Shown piece by piece: positions 17,990-26,113 of a stretch of 36,503 bases of DNA; positions within the stretch are counted from its first letter, which is position 1, and every line of letters starts with the position of its first letter. The notes under the pieces are model-generated. The model saw only the letters and a program-made list of their open reading frames with translations, was not told the DNA's origin and searched no databases. The position numbers and the translations under genes are program-made. The stretch comes from Pleurocapsales cyanobacterium LEGE 06147 (GTDB lineage Bacteria; Cyanobacteriota; Cyanobacteriia; Cyanobacteriales; Xenococcaceae), in assembly GCA_015207585.1 (NCBI GenBank), contig JADEWQ010000053.1, positions 1 through 36,503 of the forward strand, given 5' to 3'.

Positions 17990-18772
17990 TTAATTATGAG
18001 AAAGGGATTGTTGCTCTAATTGTATTTGATAGGTTTCACCAGATTTAGAGTCCATCGCTTGCGTAGTCAAATTTTTTTGCTGAAGCAGGGAGTTAAAATT
18101 ATCTACGTTTCCTTCTGCACGCAGTAGTGATATGACTAAGCCTTCAAAACTAACATCTCCTCCAGCGGCTGTAGAGAAAATAAATTGGGGTTGCAACCAC
18201 TGACACACTTCTAAAGCGGCTTCTTGTCCTTTAATGACAGAACCTACCAAAGGAAGTTTGAGACTGACAATTGGAGTAATTATTACCTCAACGGGAGCAA
18301 ATTCTTTAATTGAGGGAGAATGATGACCGTGGGGTTCGTAATAAATTTTTTTACCAGATTCTAACCCTTTGAGAAGATAGCCGTTTTCTACTAAAGTGGG
18401 ACCGATAGGAGAACCGGGGACGGCTCGAATTTCTACTTTATCTGCCAGAGTGTAAGTTTCTCCATGGGTCAAAGAATTTACCCGAGTATAACCTAATTCT
18501 GTTACTATTTTGGCTGCGTTAGGAGAAGCAACGACAGGAAGATTGCGATCGAGTTTTTTTAAGGTAGGAGGATGAGCGTGATCTTCTAATCCTTGAGAAA
18601 GAAGAATCAAGTCAATTTTTTCTGGAATGGGATGAGAATTATGTTTGATTCCCTTAAATAACCAAGGTAGATTACCAAAAACTAACGGTTCTACCAACCA
18701 AGGATCGAGTAATATGCGTTTTCCTTCAATTTCGATTAGCCAAGAATTGCTATCTAGATAAGTTAGTTTCAT
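17990..18772 (-). CDS. MBL-fold metallo-hydrolase-like protein with altered metal motif
   Basis: A 260-residue beta-lactamase-fold protein of the UlaG-like/metal-dependent hydrolase type (LTYLDSNSWLIEIEGKRILLD). The usual metal motif T/S-H-x-H-x-D-H reads S-Q-G-L-E-D-H here (residues 59-65). Asp64 and His65 are kept but the first two His are Gln and Leu. YYEPHGHHSPS offers other His residues. Metal binding may therefore be reduced to one site or lost; close relatives with such a change are, as far as I recall, found in cyanobacteria and plants. Convergent with the acidic-protein gene; substrate unknown. A divergent membrane glycosyltransferase gene starts about 100 bp away. Confidence 0.8.
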   Translation of the reverse strand: MKLTYLDSNSWLIEIEGKRILLDPWLVEPLVFGNLPWLFKGIKHNSHPIPEKIDLILLSQGLEDHAHPPTLKKLDRNLPVVASPNAAKIVTELGYTRVNSLTHGETYTLADKVEIRAVPGSPIGPTLVENGYLLKGLESGKKIYYEPHGHHSPSIKEFAPVEVIITPIVSLKLPLVGSVIKGQEAALEVCQWLQPQFIFSTAAGGDVSFEGLVISLLRAEGNVDNFNSLLQQKNLTTQAMDSKSGETYQIQLEQQSLSHN

Positions 18773-18874
18773 AAAATTAAGTATGCTAAATATTCGTAAT
18801 CTAGGTTTATTGTATTGTAAACATTTATAAAAAAGCTCCGGTCATCAGATAACCTATTTAAATTTAGATAATAG

Positions 18875-20383
18875 ATGAAGCAAGTGATTAATATGTGGCG
18901 TAATGCTCGCTTATTGTGGCTCATTATTGGCTTTGGCATCTCGGTTCGTCTAATTCAATATTTATCTAATCGTTCTCTTTGGGCTGATGAAGCAGTATTA
19001 GCACTCAATATAGTAAATCGTTCGTATTCAGAATTAGGTCAACCTCTAGATTACGATCAAGCAGCACCGATTGGCTTTTTATTAGTAGAAAAGTTTGCTA
19101 TTCAATTGTTTGGTAATAATGAATATGCTCTCAGACTTTTTCCTTTATTTGCAGGGATTATAAGTTTATTTCTTTTTGCTCGACTGAGCCAATGGTGTCT
19201 TTCACAAACAGGTAGAATAATTTCCTTAGTTCTTTTTGCCAGTTTACCTTCTTTGATTTATTATGCATCAGAAGTTAAACAGTATGCTAGTGATGTTGCA
19301 ATATCCCTACTGTTATGTGTTTTATTATTACCCATTAAACAACAAAAGCTTACTCGAGCTAAAACTATTATTTACTCACTTATAGTAGCAATATCTATCT
19401 GGTTTTCCCATCCAGCTATTTTCGTTTTGGCAGGTATGGGCTGTAGCGAGCTAATTATTTGGTATAAGAGCAAAAAAAAGAAATATTGGCTGAGAAAATT
19501 AATAATTTATTCGAGTGGTTTACTGAGCTTTAGCTTATTTTATTTATTTTTTGTGCGCAATCTAACCAATAATCAGACTTTAATGGATTCTTGGGACGAT
19601 GCTTTTCCTTCATCTCCATTAAATTTAATTTGGTTTTTAGATTCTTTGGGAAAATTTTTCTATAATCCTTTGGGATTTGAAGGTGGATTAGATGGATTAG
19701 CTATTTTTATTTTTGCGATTGGATGTTTTTCTTATTTCTCCAGAAATAAAGCAATTTTAATTAGTTTAATATCACCTCTCTTTATGACATTTTTGGCTGC
19801 TAGCTTGCAGGGATATCCGTTTCGCGGTCGTCTTGTCTTGTTTCTTACTCCATTCTTTATTATAATAATTGCTGAAGGAGCAAGTTATTTATTAAAATAT
19901 AAACGCAATCGGTTAACTATAACTTTGGGAATTTTACTAAGCATATTACTAGTCATTTTTCCCATACTTAATGTAGGTAGTATTTTAAATAAACCCCAGT
20001 TAAAAGAAGAGATTAAACCAGTTATTAGTTATATTAAAACTCATCAGCAGCCTGGAGATATTTTATATATTTATCAGCGAGGAATTTATCAATTTCTCTA
20101 CTATGCCGAGAAATATGGTTATCTCCATGGGGATTACATTATTGGTGTAGACGATTTAGACCAATATGATGGTGAAGGTCTATCAGAACGAGAGTGGCAA
20201 AGATACAAGCAGGATCTAGATAAATTGCGAGGAAATAAACGAGTATGGTTACTATTTTCCCACGCGAATAAAGCCTCGGAAAATACGGCGATCCAATCCT
20301 ATCTCGATCGCATTGGTCAAAAAGTAGATTTTTTTGCAGCCCCGGGCTCTTTTGTGTACTTATATGATTTAAGTACCCGTTGA
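18875..20383 (+). CDS. Membrane glycosyltransferase, family 39-like
   Basis: A 502-residue polytopic membrane protein with roughly 9-11 hydrophobic segments. The N-terminal NRSLWADEAVLALNIVNRSY contains the acidic loop motif (W-x-D-E-a) of GT39/ArnT/PMT-type enzymes that use polyprenyl-phosphate sugars. The later KQYASDVAIS and PFRGRLVLFLTPF segments fit the same group. The C-terminal ~110 residues form a soluble domain. It likely transfers a sugar to a lipid or protein at the outer side of the cytoplasmic membrane; acceptor unknown. The start ATG 18875 lacks a strong ribosome-binding site, and ATG 18892 is not in frame. Confidence 0.78.
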   Translation: MKQVINMWRNARLLWLIIGFGISVRLIQYLSNRSLWADEAVLALNIVNRSYSELGQPLDYDQAAPIGFLLVEKFAIQLFGNNEYALRLFPLFAGIISLFLFARLSQWCLSQTGRIISLVLFASLPSLIYYASEVKQYASDVAISLLLCVLLLPIKQQKLTRAKTIIYSLIVAISIWFSHPAIFVLAGMGCSELIIWYKSKKKKYWLRKLIIYSSGLLSFSLFYLFFVRNLTNNQTLMDSWDDAFPSSPLNLIWFLDSLGKFFYNPLGFEGGLDGLAIFIFAIGCFSYFSRNKAILISLISPLFMTFLAASLQGYPFRGRLVLFLTPFFIIIIAEGASYLLKYKRNRLTITLGILLSILLVIFPILNVGSILNKPQLKEEIKPVISYIKTHQQPGDILYIYQRGIYQFLYYAEKYGYLHGDYIIGVDDLDQYDGEGLSEREWQRYKQDLDKLRGNKRVWLLFSHANKASENTAIQSYLDRIGQKVDFFAAPGSFVYLYDLSTR

Positions 20384-20425
20384 ACTACCAAATAAGCTGT
20401 CACATATTTAGTTTAACAAGTTTAA

Positions 20426-21499
20426 CTATTGTGGTAAATACACTGAACAACCAGTTTTTTCCTGCTGGATCTGACTAATAAACGCAGTAAATTCTTCGAC
20501 AATATAGGGATTACGCCAGCCTTTTGCTGTTTCTTCAGTAATAATTTCTAAGGCTTGAGCGGGAGTATAGGCTTTTTTGTGAGGGCGTTCGCTGGTAAGT
20601 GCGTCGTAAATATCGAGTATTTGAAATATCTGAGCTAACTGAGGAATTTCATTGCCTGCTAAACTATCAGGATAGCCGCTACCATCCCAACGTTCGTGAT
20701 GATGGCGGATTATAGGCAATACTCCTCGACGATTACGCAATGGCTGACATATTTTTTCGCCAATCAAAACATGTTGATGAATTAATTCTCTTTCTTCCGG
20801 AGTCAGTTCTCCCTTCTTTAATAAAACTGCATCGGGAATAGCTACCGTACCAATATCGTGAAGATGAGCAGCAAAAACAAGATTGTCAATCGCTTCTTGG
20901 GAAAATTGTAAATATTCACCAAACCTTTGTGCCAAGGCTGATATTCTAGCACAAGAACTACCACTCTCAGAAGAACGACTTTCTACTGCTTTAGCGATGG
21001 AAAAGAGTACTTGTTCCGTTTGATCTAAACCTTCATTAAGACGTTTCTGATTGATTAAAGATTTAACTCTTGTTAATAATTCAAAGCGGTCTAAAGGCTT
21101 AATTAAAAAGTCATCTCCTCCAACTTCTATTCCCTTACGGCGATATTCTCGTTCATCTGCAACAGTCATGAAAATAACTGGAATATGACAAGTTCGTTCA
21201 TCTTGCTTCAGTAACTTACAAATTTCAAAGCCGTCCAAACGCGGCATCATCAAATCTAGTAAGACCAAATCTGGTTTCTGTTCGAGAATATAGTCGATTG
21301 CGAATAGACTGCTATCTGCTTCCAAGACTTCGTAGTTGTTTAATAAAAGCAAATCTGCAGCTGTCATGCGACTGAGAGGATGATCGTCTACGATGAGAAT
21401 TTTAGCTCGAGTGTAATCAAAGTAATTCATCACCGAAGATCGAGCTTGAGCGGATTGAGATAAACCGGAGGCTTGATTCATCATTTTGCTTGCTACCAA
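20426..21499 (-). CDS. Two-component response regulator with HD-GYP domain
   Basis: A 357-residue REC plus HD-GYP protein. The receiver domain has the acid pair D38-D39 (ILIVDDH), the phospho-acceptor Asp82 in LLDLMMPRLDG and Lys135 in IKPLDR. The output domain has HLHDIGT (H214, D215), HHERWDGSGYP (GYP at 275-277) and ILDIYDALTSERPHK, the core of a cyclic-di-GMP phosphodiesterase. The first conserved His of the family (in D-x-x-T-x-x-H-S-x-R-V) appears as Ser in SSCARIS (~182), so metal binding may be altered. No partner kinase is adjacent. The start may be an internal Met such as M24, but the first ATG is kept. Confidence 0.9.
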   Translation of the reverse strand: MVASKMMNQASGLSQSAQARSSVMNYFDYTRAKILIVDDHPLSRMTAADLLLLNNYEVLEADSSLFAIDYILEQKPDLVLLDLMMPRLDGFEICKLLKQDERTCHIPVIFMTVADEREYRRKGIEVGGDDFLIKPLDRFELLTRVKSLINQKRLNEGLDQTEQVLFSIAKAVESRSSESGSSCARISALAQRFGEYLQFSQEAIDNLVFAAHLHDIGTVAIPDAVLLKKGELTPEERELIHQHVLIGEKICQPLRNRRGVLPIIRHHHERWDGSGYPDSLAGNEIPQLAQIFQILDIYDALTSERPHKKAYTPAQALEIITEETAKGWRNPYIVEEFTAFISQIQQEKTGCSVYLPQ

Positions 21500-21884
21500 A
21501 GACGTGAAGATAAGCTAGCTAATTACATTTGTGTCCTTCAGTATTTCTAACAAAAAATTGGTTTTTTCAACCAAATTTGTTTTATAGCAGTAGTCAACAC
21601 GATTAGGACAGTTTGAATAGCCTAAATCATTGCAGTTTAAGAATCATACTTCTGACTCTTGGCTTCTGGCTCCTGATTCCTGTTATACCAGTCTGAGTAA
21701 AGCTTGGATTTTGTGAATTAGGTAGTCAATATCTATATACGAGCTTTTTTATCACTATGTTCCTTATTATGTTATTTTTTTTTCATATTTGAAATCAGCT
21801 TTTCTACGGACATATAGTTAAAATTTTTGACATACTTCCAAGACAAAAGAAGAATTACTTAAATAAATTTACTGATTTTATCGG
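21500..21884. other. Intergenic region between the HD-GYP gene and mnmD
   Basis: About 385 AT-rich bases. It holds a five-unit heptamer repeat (21649-21683) and otherwise nothing that I can name. It should contain the response-regulator promoter and the mnmD terminator; a long T-rich run lies near 21775-21785. Confidence 0.5.
21649..21683 (+). repeat. Heptamer tandem repeat (STRR-like)
   Basis: Five consecutive 7-bp units CTTCTGA, CTCTTGG, CTTCTGG, CTCCTGA, TTCCTGT, with consensus CTYCTGR. The same consensus is repeated three times before recJ (26086-26106). Confidence 0.65.
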
Positions 21885-22775
21885 TTAATCTGCGGAGCGA
21901 AACCATCTTTTTTTCCACTGGCTGGTTGGTTCAAGGGTACTGATTTGTTGTTCTTGCTGTCGTCTCAGGCAGATCGTATCAGCAGAATCTTGTAGATAAG
22001 GATCGCGATAAGGAATAGCGGCACGAGTATAAAGATGTTCTTTTTCTTGGAGAGAAAGGGAAGGTAAATCCCACCCGCAAAAGCTAGCTACTGTTCCTGG
22101 CGATCGCCTGCCGACACTGGGGGTCGAGCCAAATTGTAAACCTGCTAGAGACAAAGCCATACGCACTGCAGCCGAACAAGAATAAGTAGTGAGTCTTCCC
22201 GTTGGTTTCAAACATTGAGCTACTAACCCTAAAAATTCTACACTCCAAAGTTGGGGACACTTTGGTGGAGAAAAAGGATCGAGAAAAATAGCATCTGCCT
22301 GCCATTGTAACTGACAGAGATATTTAATCGTTTCTCTGGCATCTCCAATGAGTAGTCGTCCCTGAAAAAGATCGCTCTGCATTTTATATACATTCGCTAA
22401 CTCTTTCAATAATTGGGGAATTGGTTCGTGCCACTGAGCTAGTAATTGATGAGCGATCGCTTGATGAGGTACGACATCAGATAGCTCTAGAGCAATTAAC
22501 TCGATTTTGCATTGAGGATTAACTGACCAAATAGCGGCTAAAGCAGCAGCGCTGTTGTAACCGAGACCGTAACATATATCGAGCAAACGGATAGGGATAT
22601 TAGCTCGATCCTTGAGTTGACTAGCCTTTTGTTTTAATTGAGATGGTTCGACGAACTTAGCTTCAGCTTCTTGTTTTGCACCGTAGTGGGAGTGAAAGGC
22701 TTCATTAAATTCCTCAGAAAAAAAAGTGCAAGAACCATCTCCCGTCACTTGAGGGATAAACTGCTCCGCTTTCAT
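21885..22775 (-). CDS. mnmD: MnmD-like tRNA U34 methyltransferase (MnmC methyl domain)
   Basis: A 296-residue SAM-dependent methyltransferase of the MnmC N-terminal type, acting on the wobble uridine of tRNA to make 5-methylaminomethyl-2-thiouridine. The signature start TGDGSCTFFSEEFNEAFHSH, followed by GAKQEAEAKFVEP, LLDICYGLGYNSAAAL (SAM motif) and AIFLDPFSPPKCPQLWS, matches this group closely. The FAD-oxidase half of MnmC is absent, as in free-standing MnmD. It starts 4 bp after the mobA stop, so it is in the same operon. Downstream is a long intergenic stretch. Confidence 0.88.
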   Translation of the reverse strand: MKAEQFIPQVTGDGSCTFFSEEFNEAFHSHYGAKQEAEAKFVEPSQLKQKASQLKDRANIPIRLLDICYGLGYNSAAALAAIWSVNPQCKIELIALELSDVVPHQAIAHQLLAQWHEPIPQLLKELANVYKMQSDLFQGRLLIGDARETIKYLCQLQWQADAIFLDPFSPPKCPQLWSVEFLGLVAQCLKPTGRLTTYSCSAAVRMALSLAGLQFGSTPSVGRRSPGTVASFCGWDLPSLSLQEKEHLYTRAAIPYRDPYLQDSADTICLRRQQEQQISTLEPTSQWKKRWFRSAD

Positions 22776-22779
22776 TTTT

Positions 22780-23394
22780 TTAATTTTTACTTTTTAATTG
22801 TTCTAGGTCTTCTGGAGTATTGCAATTAAAAAGTATTTGGCGATCGCTAACTGGCAGTTCCTCAACTGGATGTTGTTCCAACCAACCTTGAAAAGATCTG
22901 CCGCCAGAATCGATGTAGGCTGTAAGTGAAGGTAAACAGAGACGACGATAGAATCCGCACAAAGGCTCCCAACCTTTAGGATGACGAGGCAAAAAAGCGA
23001 TCGCTTCAGGGGATACTTGAGGTAAATACTCGCACCATTGCTTAACTTCAGACGAACTCAGTCGGGGTAGATCGCAAGCTAAAAGTAAAATCCATTCACG
23101 ATCTACCTGTTGCAAACCTTGAAAAAAACCGACGAGTGGTCCGTGAGGTTGTTCCTCAGAAGATAGGGGTACTTCCCGAATTAATTGACAACCTTGAGGC
23201 AAAATGTCTCGATATTTTTCAATCCAAGGCGTTACCACATAAACTTGACTTGCACATTCTTGAGCGAGAGTGCAAATTTGATCCAGTAATGGTCGAGCGC
23301 CGAGATAGATCGAAGCTTTATCTCGTCCCATACGAGAACTTCGTCCGCCAGCGAGGACAATAGCAGCAACCGATGAGATTAAATCTTCTGCCAT
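22780..23394 (-). CDS. mobA: Molybdenum cofactor guanylyltransferase
   Basis: A 204-residue nucleotidyltransferase. The N-terminal IVLAGGRSSRMGRDKA is the nucleotide-binding signature of MobA, and LLACDLPRLS provides the metal-binding Asp region. It attaches GMP to molybdopterin to make MGD for bis-MGD enzymes such as nitrate reductase. Length is normal. It is the first gene of a two-gene unit with mnmD and divergent from the small membrane-protein gene at 23457. Confidence 0.92.
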   Translation of the reverse strand: MAEDLISSVAAIVLAGGRSSRMGRDKASIYLGARPLLDQICTLAQECASQVYVVTPWIEKYRDILPQGCQLIREVPLSSEEQPHGPLVGFFQGLQQVDREWILLLACDLPRLSSSEVKQWCEYLPQVSPEAIAFLPRHPKGWEPLCGFYRRLCLPSLTAYIDSGGRSFQGWLEQHPVEELPVSDRQILFNCNTPEDLEQLKSKN

Positions 23395-23456
23395 AATTTA
23401 TCTCTTATCCTTTGCTGTTAACTAGTGAGCGCTTACCGGGACTTAAACAACTAAAC

Positions 23457-23840
23457 ATGAACGAGCAACAATCTTCTCAAGAAAAAAAATATTATCAACT
23501 GCAACTTTGGATTTATTTTCTGCCAGTAGTAGGCTTACTACCTTCTTGTTGGACTTTAGTCAAAGGGAAAGGCGATCGCCAACAGCAGAATGCCAGTCGT
23601 CTATCAATTACGCTAGCACTCATTTGGCTGGGATTTTATAGCACATTATCTATTGGTGCTACTCAAGCTTCAGAAATCATTGCTTTTCGATTCCTCTATA
23701 CTAACGCTTTGCTAACTACTGGATACTTTTTGCTGTGTATTTTTCTCCTGCTGCGTCTGGGACGCGGTAAATCTCCTCGACTGCCAGCGAGCGTTAGAGT
23801 TGCTGACCTTCTTAAAAGTAATAACCGTAAAATTCAGTAA
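23457..23840 (+). CDS. Small membrane protein upstream of the LCP gene
   Basis: A 127-residue protein from ATG 23457. The frame is open upstream to a TTG at 23412, but the extra residues look unrelated. A short polar start is followed by WIYFLPVVGLLPSCWTLV, then ITLALIWLGFYSTLSIGAT and LLTTGYFLLCIFLLLRLG, three membrane segments and a basic tail. No family name is known to me. It is followed after ~170 bp by an LCP gene on the same strand, and small membrane proteins like this are, to my knowledge, often found before LCP genes in cyanobacteria. Function unknown. Confidence 0.7.
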   Translation: MNEQQSSQEKKYYQLQLWIYFLPVVGLLPSCWTLVKGKGDRQQQNASRLSITLALIWLGFYSTLSIGATQASEIIAFRFLYTNALLTTGYFLLCIFLLLRLGRGKSPRLPASVRVADLLKSNNRKIQ

Positions 23841-24012
23841 TCTATGCTGTCATTTGTCAACCTACAAGCTAAAATCGGAGGAGATTTTTTGGATTTTATT
23901 TATATTTATATCCGACAGGAGATTTTTCTTATCTCAAAGAAGACAGATAAATGTTTATATATACCTAAAATTATCCGTCGAACTTAAAAATTCTGCACGT
24001 GTGAGGAAGCTT

Positions 24013-25482
24013 GTGTCAGCAAAAAAAGTTTATCAACCCACCCCTTCTGGACGACAACATACTCTCAAAGTTAAATACAACTACAATAAGTCAAATCGAG
24101 CACGATCCATTTTGATTGGATTAGGTTTAGCAGGAGTATCTCTAATTTCTGCTGCTGCCGGAGCTTTATTGGCAGTGACCTTTTCCTTCTCTTCTCCTCT
24201 CCAACAAGCTGAACTGACACCAGCACAAAAGGCAGTTTTTAGTGAAGAAGAAACAGTTGCTCAAAAGAGTTTGACCGTACCCGAATTATCTCGACCGGTA
24301 AATATATTAGTTTTAGGTATTAAAGTTCTTACTTCAGATCTAGATCTTCCCCCAGAAGAAGATTTGGGTTATCATGCCCTGGTCAACTCGTTTGAGGGTT
24401 TGAGCGATACCATGCTCTTACTCCGGTTCGACCCCAAGCAAGAAAAATTAACAGTACTTTCGATTCCTCGCGATACTCGTGTCTCTCTTCCAGGATATGG
24501 CGTACAAAAGATTAATATTGCTAATGATTTTGGCGGACCCGCTCTTACAGCTGAAGCAGTTAGCGAACTATTAAACGGGGTTAATATCGATCGCTATGTG
24601 CGGGTAAACGTGCAAGGGATAGAAAAACTTATTGATGCTTTAGGTGGTGTTACGGTTTATGTTCCCAGAGACATGAAATACACCGATCACAGTCAACATC
24701 TCTACATTAATCTCAAACAAGGCAAACAGCATCTCGATGGGGAGAAAGCAGCACAGTTTTTACGCTTCCGTTATGATGCCTTTGGCGATATTGGTAGAGT
24801 TCAGCGACAACAAATGCTGATGCGCGCAGTAGTCGAACAGACGCTCCAACCAAGCACTTTAGTCAAGATACCCAAGATACTCTCCGTCGTTCAATCACAC
24901 CTCGATACCAATCTCACCCTTAAAGAATTAATGGCTTTAGCTGGCTTCGGTGCAAAACTACAACGAGCGGACGTACAAATGCTCATGCTACCCGGAGAGT
25001 TTAACGGTGACGGCAGAACTGAAATAAGCTATTGGTTACCCAATCGCGATCGTATTGAAAAGCTAGTAGCCCGACATTTTACTCCAACTGTTAACGTTCA
25101 ACAACTAGAACAACTAAATAGCCTCGATCGCTATGAATACAAAGAACCTAAGACTTTGCAAGTAGCCATTCAAGATAGCGTAGACGATCCTCAAGCAGTA
25201 CAAGAAATGGTAGAGCATTTACGCAAAGCTGGCTATACGAGAGTATATGTTAGTGATAATTGGCATCGACCGTTAACTAAGACCCAAATTGTCGCTCAAG
25301 CAGGAGATAATGAGTTGGCGGCTTCTGTCCATGCTACTTTAGGAATAGGAGAAATACTGGTAGAAAGTACGGGTGTTCTAGCTTCCGACTTAACCATCGT
25401 AATTGGGGAAGATTGGCGAGAGCAAATTCATATTAATAAAACTTTTGAAGATCGAGATGAAAATAATTTTAACCATCTTTGA
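24013..25482 (+). CDS. LCP-family (LytR-CpsA-Psr) cell-wall glycopolymer transferase
   Basis: About 489 residues. The start is GTG 24013, because GAGGA lies 5 nt upstream; the frame is open further upstream but that part is not conserved-looking. A basic cytoplasmic stretch is followed by a membrane anchor (SILIGLGLAGVSLISAAAGA). The LCP domain (about residues 95-280) includes SDTMLLLRFDPK, LSIPRDTRVSLPGYGVQKIN, VNVQGIEKLIDALGGVTVYV and AAQFLRFRYDAFGDIGRVQRQQ, with the conserved Arg residues that bind polyprenyl pyrophosphate. A C-terminal LytR_C-like domain (LQVAIQDSVDDPQAVQ) follows. LCP enzymes move glycopolymers from lipid carriers to peptidoglycan or other acceptors. Confidence 0.93.
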   Translation: MSAKKVYQPTPSGRQHTLKVKYNYNKSNRARSILIGLGLAGVSLISAAAGALLAVTFSFSSPLQQAELTPAQKAVFSEEETVAQKSLTVPELSRPVNILVLGIKVLTSDLDLPPEEDLGYHALVNSFEGLSDTMLLLRFDPKQEKLTVLSIPRDTRVSLPGYGVQKINIANDFGGPALTAEAVSELLNGVNIDRYVRVNVQGIEKLIDALGGVTVYVPRDMKYTDHSQHLYINLKQGKQHLDGEKAAQFLRFRYDAFGDIGRVQRQQMLMRAVVEQTLQPSTLVKIPKILSVVQSHLDTNLTLKELMALAGFGAKLQRADVQMLMLPGEFNGDGRTEISYWLPNRDRIEKLVARHFTPTVNVQQLEQLNSLDRYEYKEPKTLQVAIQDSVDDPQAVQEMVEHLRKAGYTRVYVSDNWHRPLTKTQIVAQAGDNELAASVHATLGIGEILVESTGVLASDLTIVIGEDWREQIHINKTFEDRDENNFNHL

Positions 25483-25580
25483 TCGAAAACAAAATTGAGC
25501 AAGATTTCTCGGTATCCTAAAACTAACCCTTTATTAGTAAACACTAAATAAGTGGTAAGTGTACCGAGATAGTTCTGGCT

Positions 25581-26042
25581 ATGAACTCGAATTTGTTTGC
25601 AACAAACCGCGTTCTTATTCCTATTGATTTTTCTGAAGCATCTTTACAAGCGCAGGAACTTACTTTAGATTTTGTTAAAGACCCGTCCCATCTTTATGTG
25701 CTTCATGTAATCCCTCCTCTCAATCCTGGCGAACCAGGGGTAATTTGGAATCGACTAGATGATGAAACGCGCAAACAGCATGTTTATCAGCTATTTAAAC
25801 AAAGATTTAGTCGTTCCGAATACGAGCAAGTTCACTTCAGCGTTGCTGTGGGAGATCCCGTTGCAGCTATTGTAAACTACGCTAAAGAACAAAGAATAGA
25901 TTTAATTATTGTTCCTTCCCACAAACGCACTGGATTAAGTCATTTTTTTCAAGGTTCTGTTGCCGAAAAAGTAATTCGTCTAGCACATTGCCCAGTATTA
26001 GTGTTAGGAAGAGATAGTCTCTCAGCAAGCAGTAAACAGTGA
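25581..26042 (+). CDS. Universal stress protein (UspA family)
   Basis: A 153-residue single-domain Usp. The first strand VLIPIDFSEASLQA and the C-terminal LIIVPSHKRTGLSHFFQGSVAEKVIRLA followed by CPVLVLG form the family core. The ATP-binding motif G-2x-G-9x-G-S/T is modified: the first Gly position reads PSHKRTG, while QGSVAEKV is retained. Role: stress or energy-state signalling, unspecified. It lies 98 bp after the LCP gene on the same strand. Confidence 0.93.
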   Translation: MNSNLFATNRVLIPIDFSEASLQAQELTLDFVKDPSHLYVLHVIPPLNPGEPGVIWNRLDDETRKQHVYQLFKQRFSRSEYEQVHFSVAVGDPVAAIVNYAKEQRIDLIIVPSHKRTGLSHFFQGSVAEKVIRLAHCPVLVLGRDSLSASSKQ

Positions 26043-26085
26043 ACGGTTATCACACTTCAAAGTTATCTGTAAACAGTGGTGTTTA

Positions 26086-26106
26086 CTTCTGACTCCTGAC
26101 TCCTGA
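26086..26106 (+). repeat. Heptamer repeat immediately before recJ
   Basis: CTTCTGA, CTCCTGA, CTCCTGA: three 7-bp units ending 7 nt before the recJ ATG. The unit is the same as at 21649-21683. It occupies the place of the ribosome-binding site. Confidence 0.75.
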
Positions 26107-26113
26107 CTTAACG

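Noticed and set aside
23800-24012. N-terminal extension of the LCP protein
   Set aside because: Overlaps the preceding gene and lacks sense; GTG 24013 has a good ribosome-binding site and gives the usual N-terminus.
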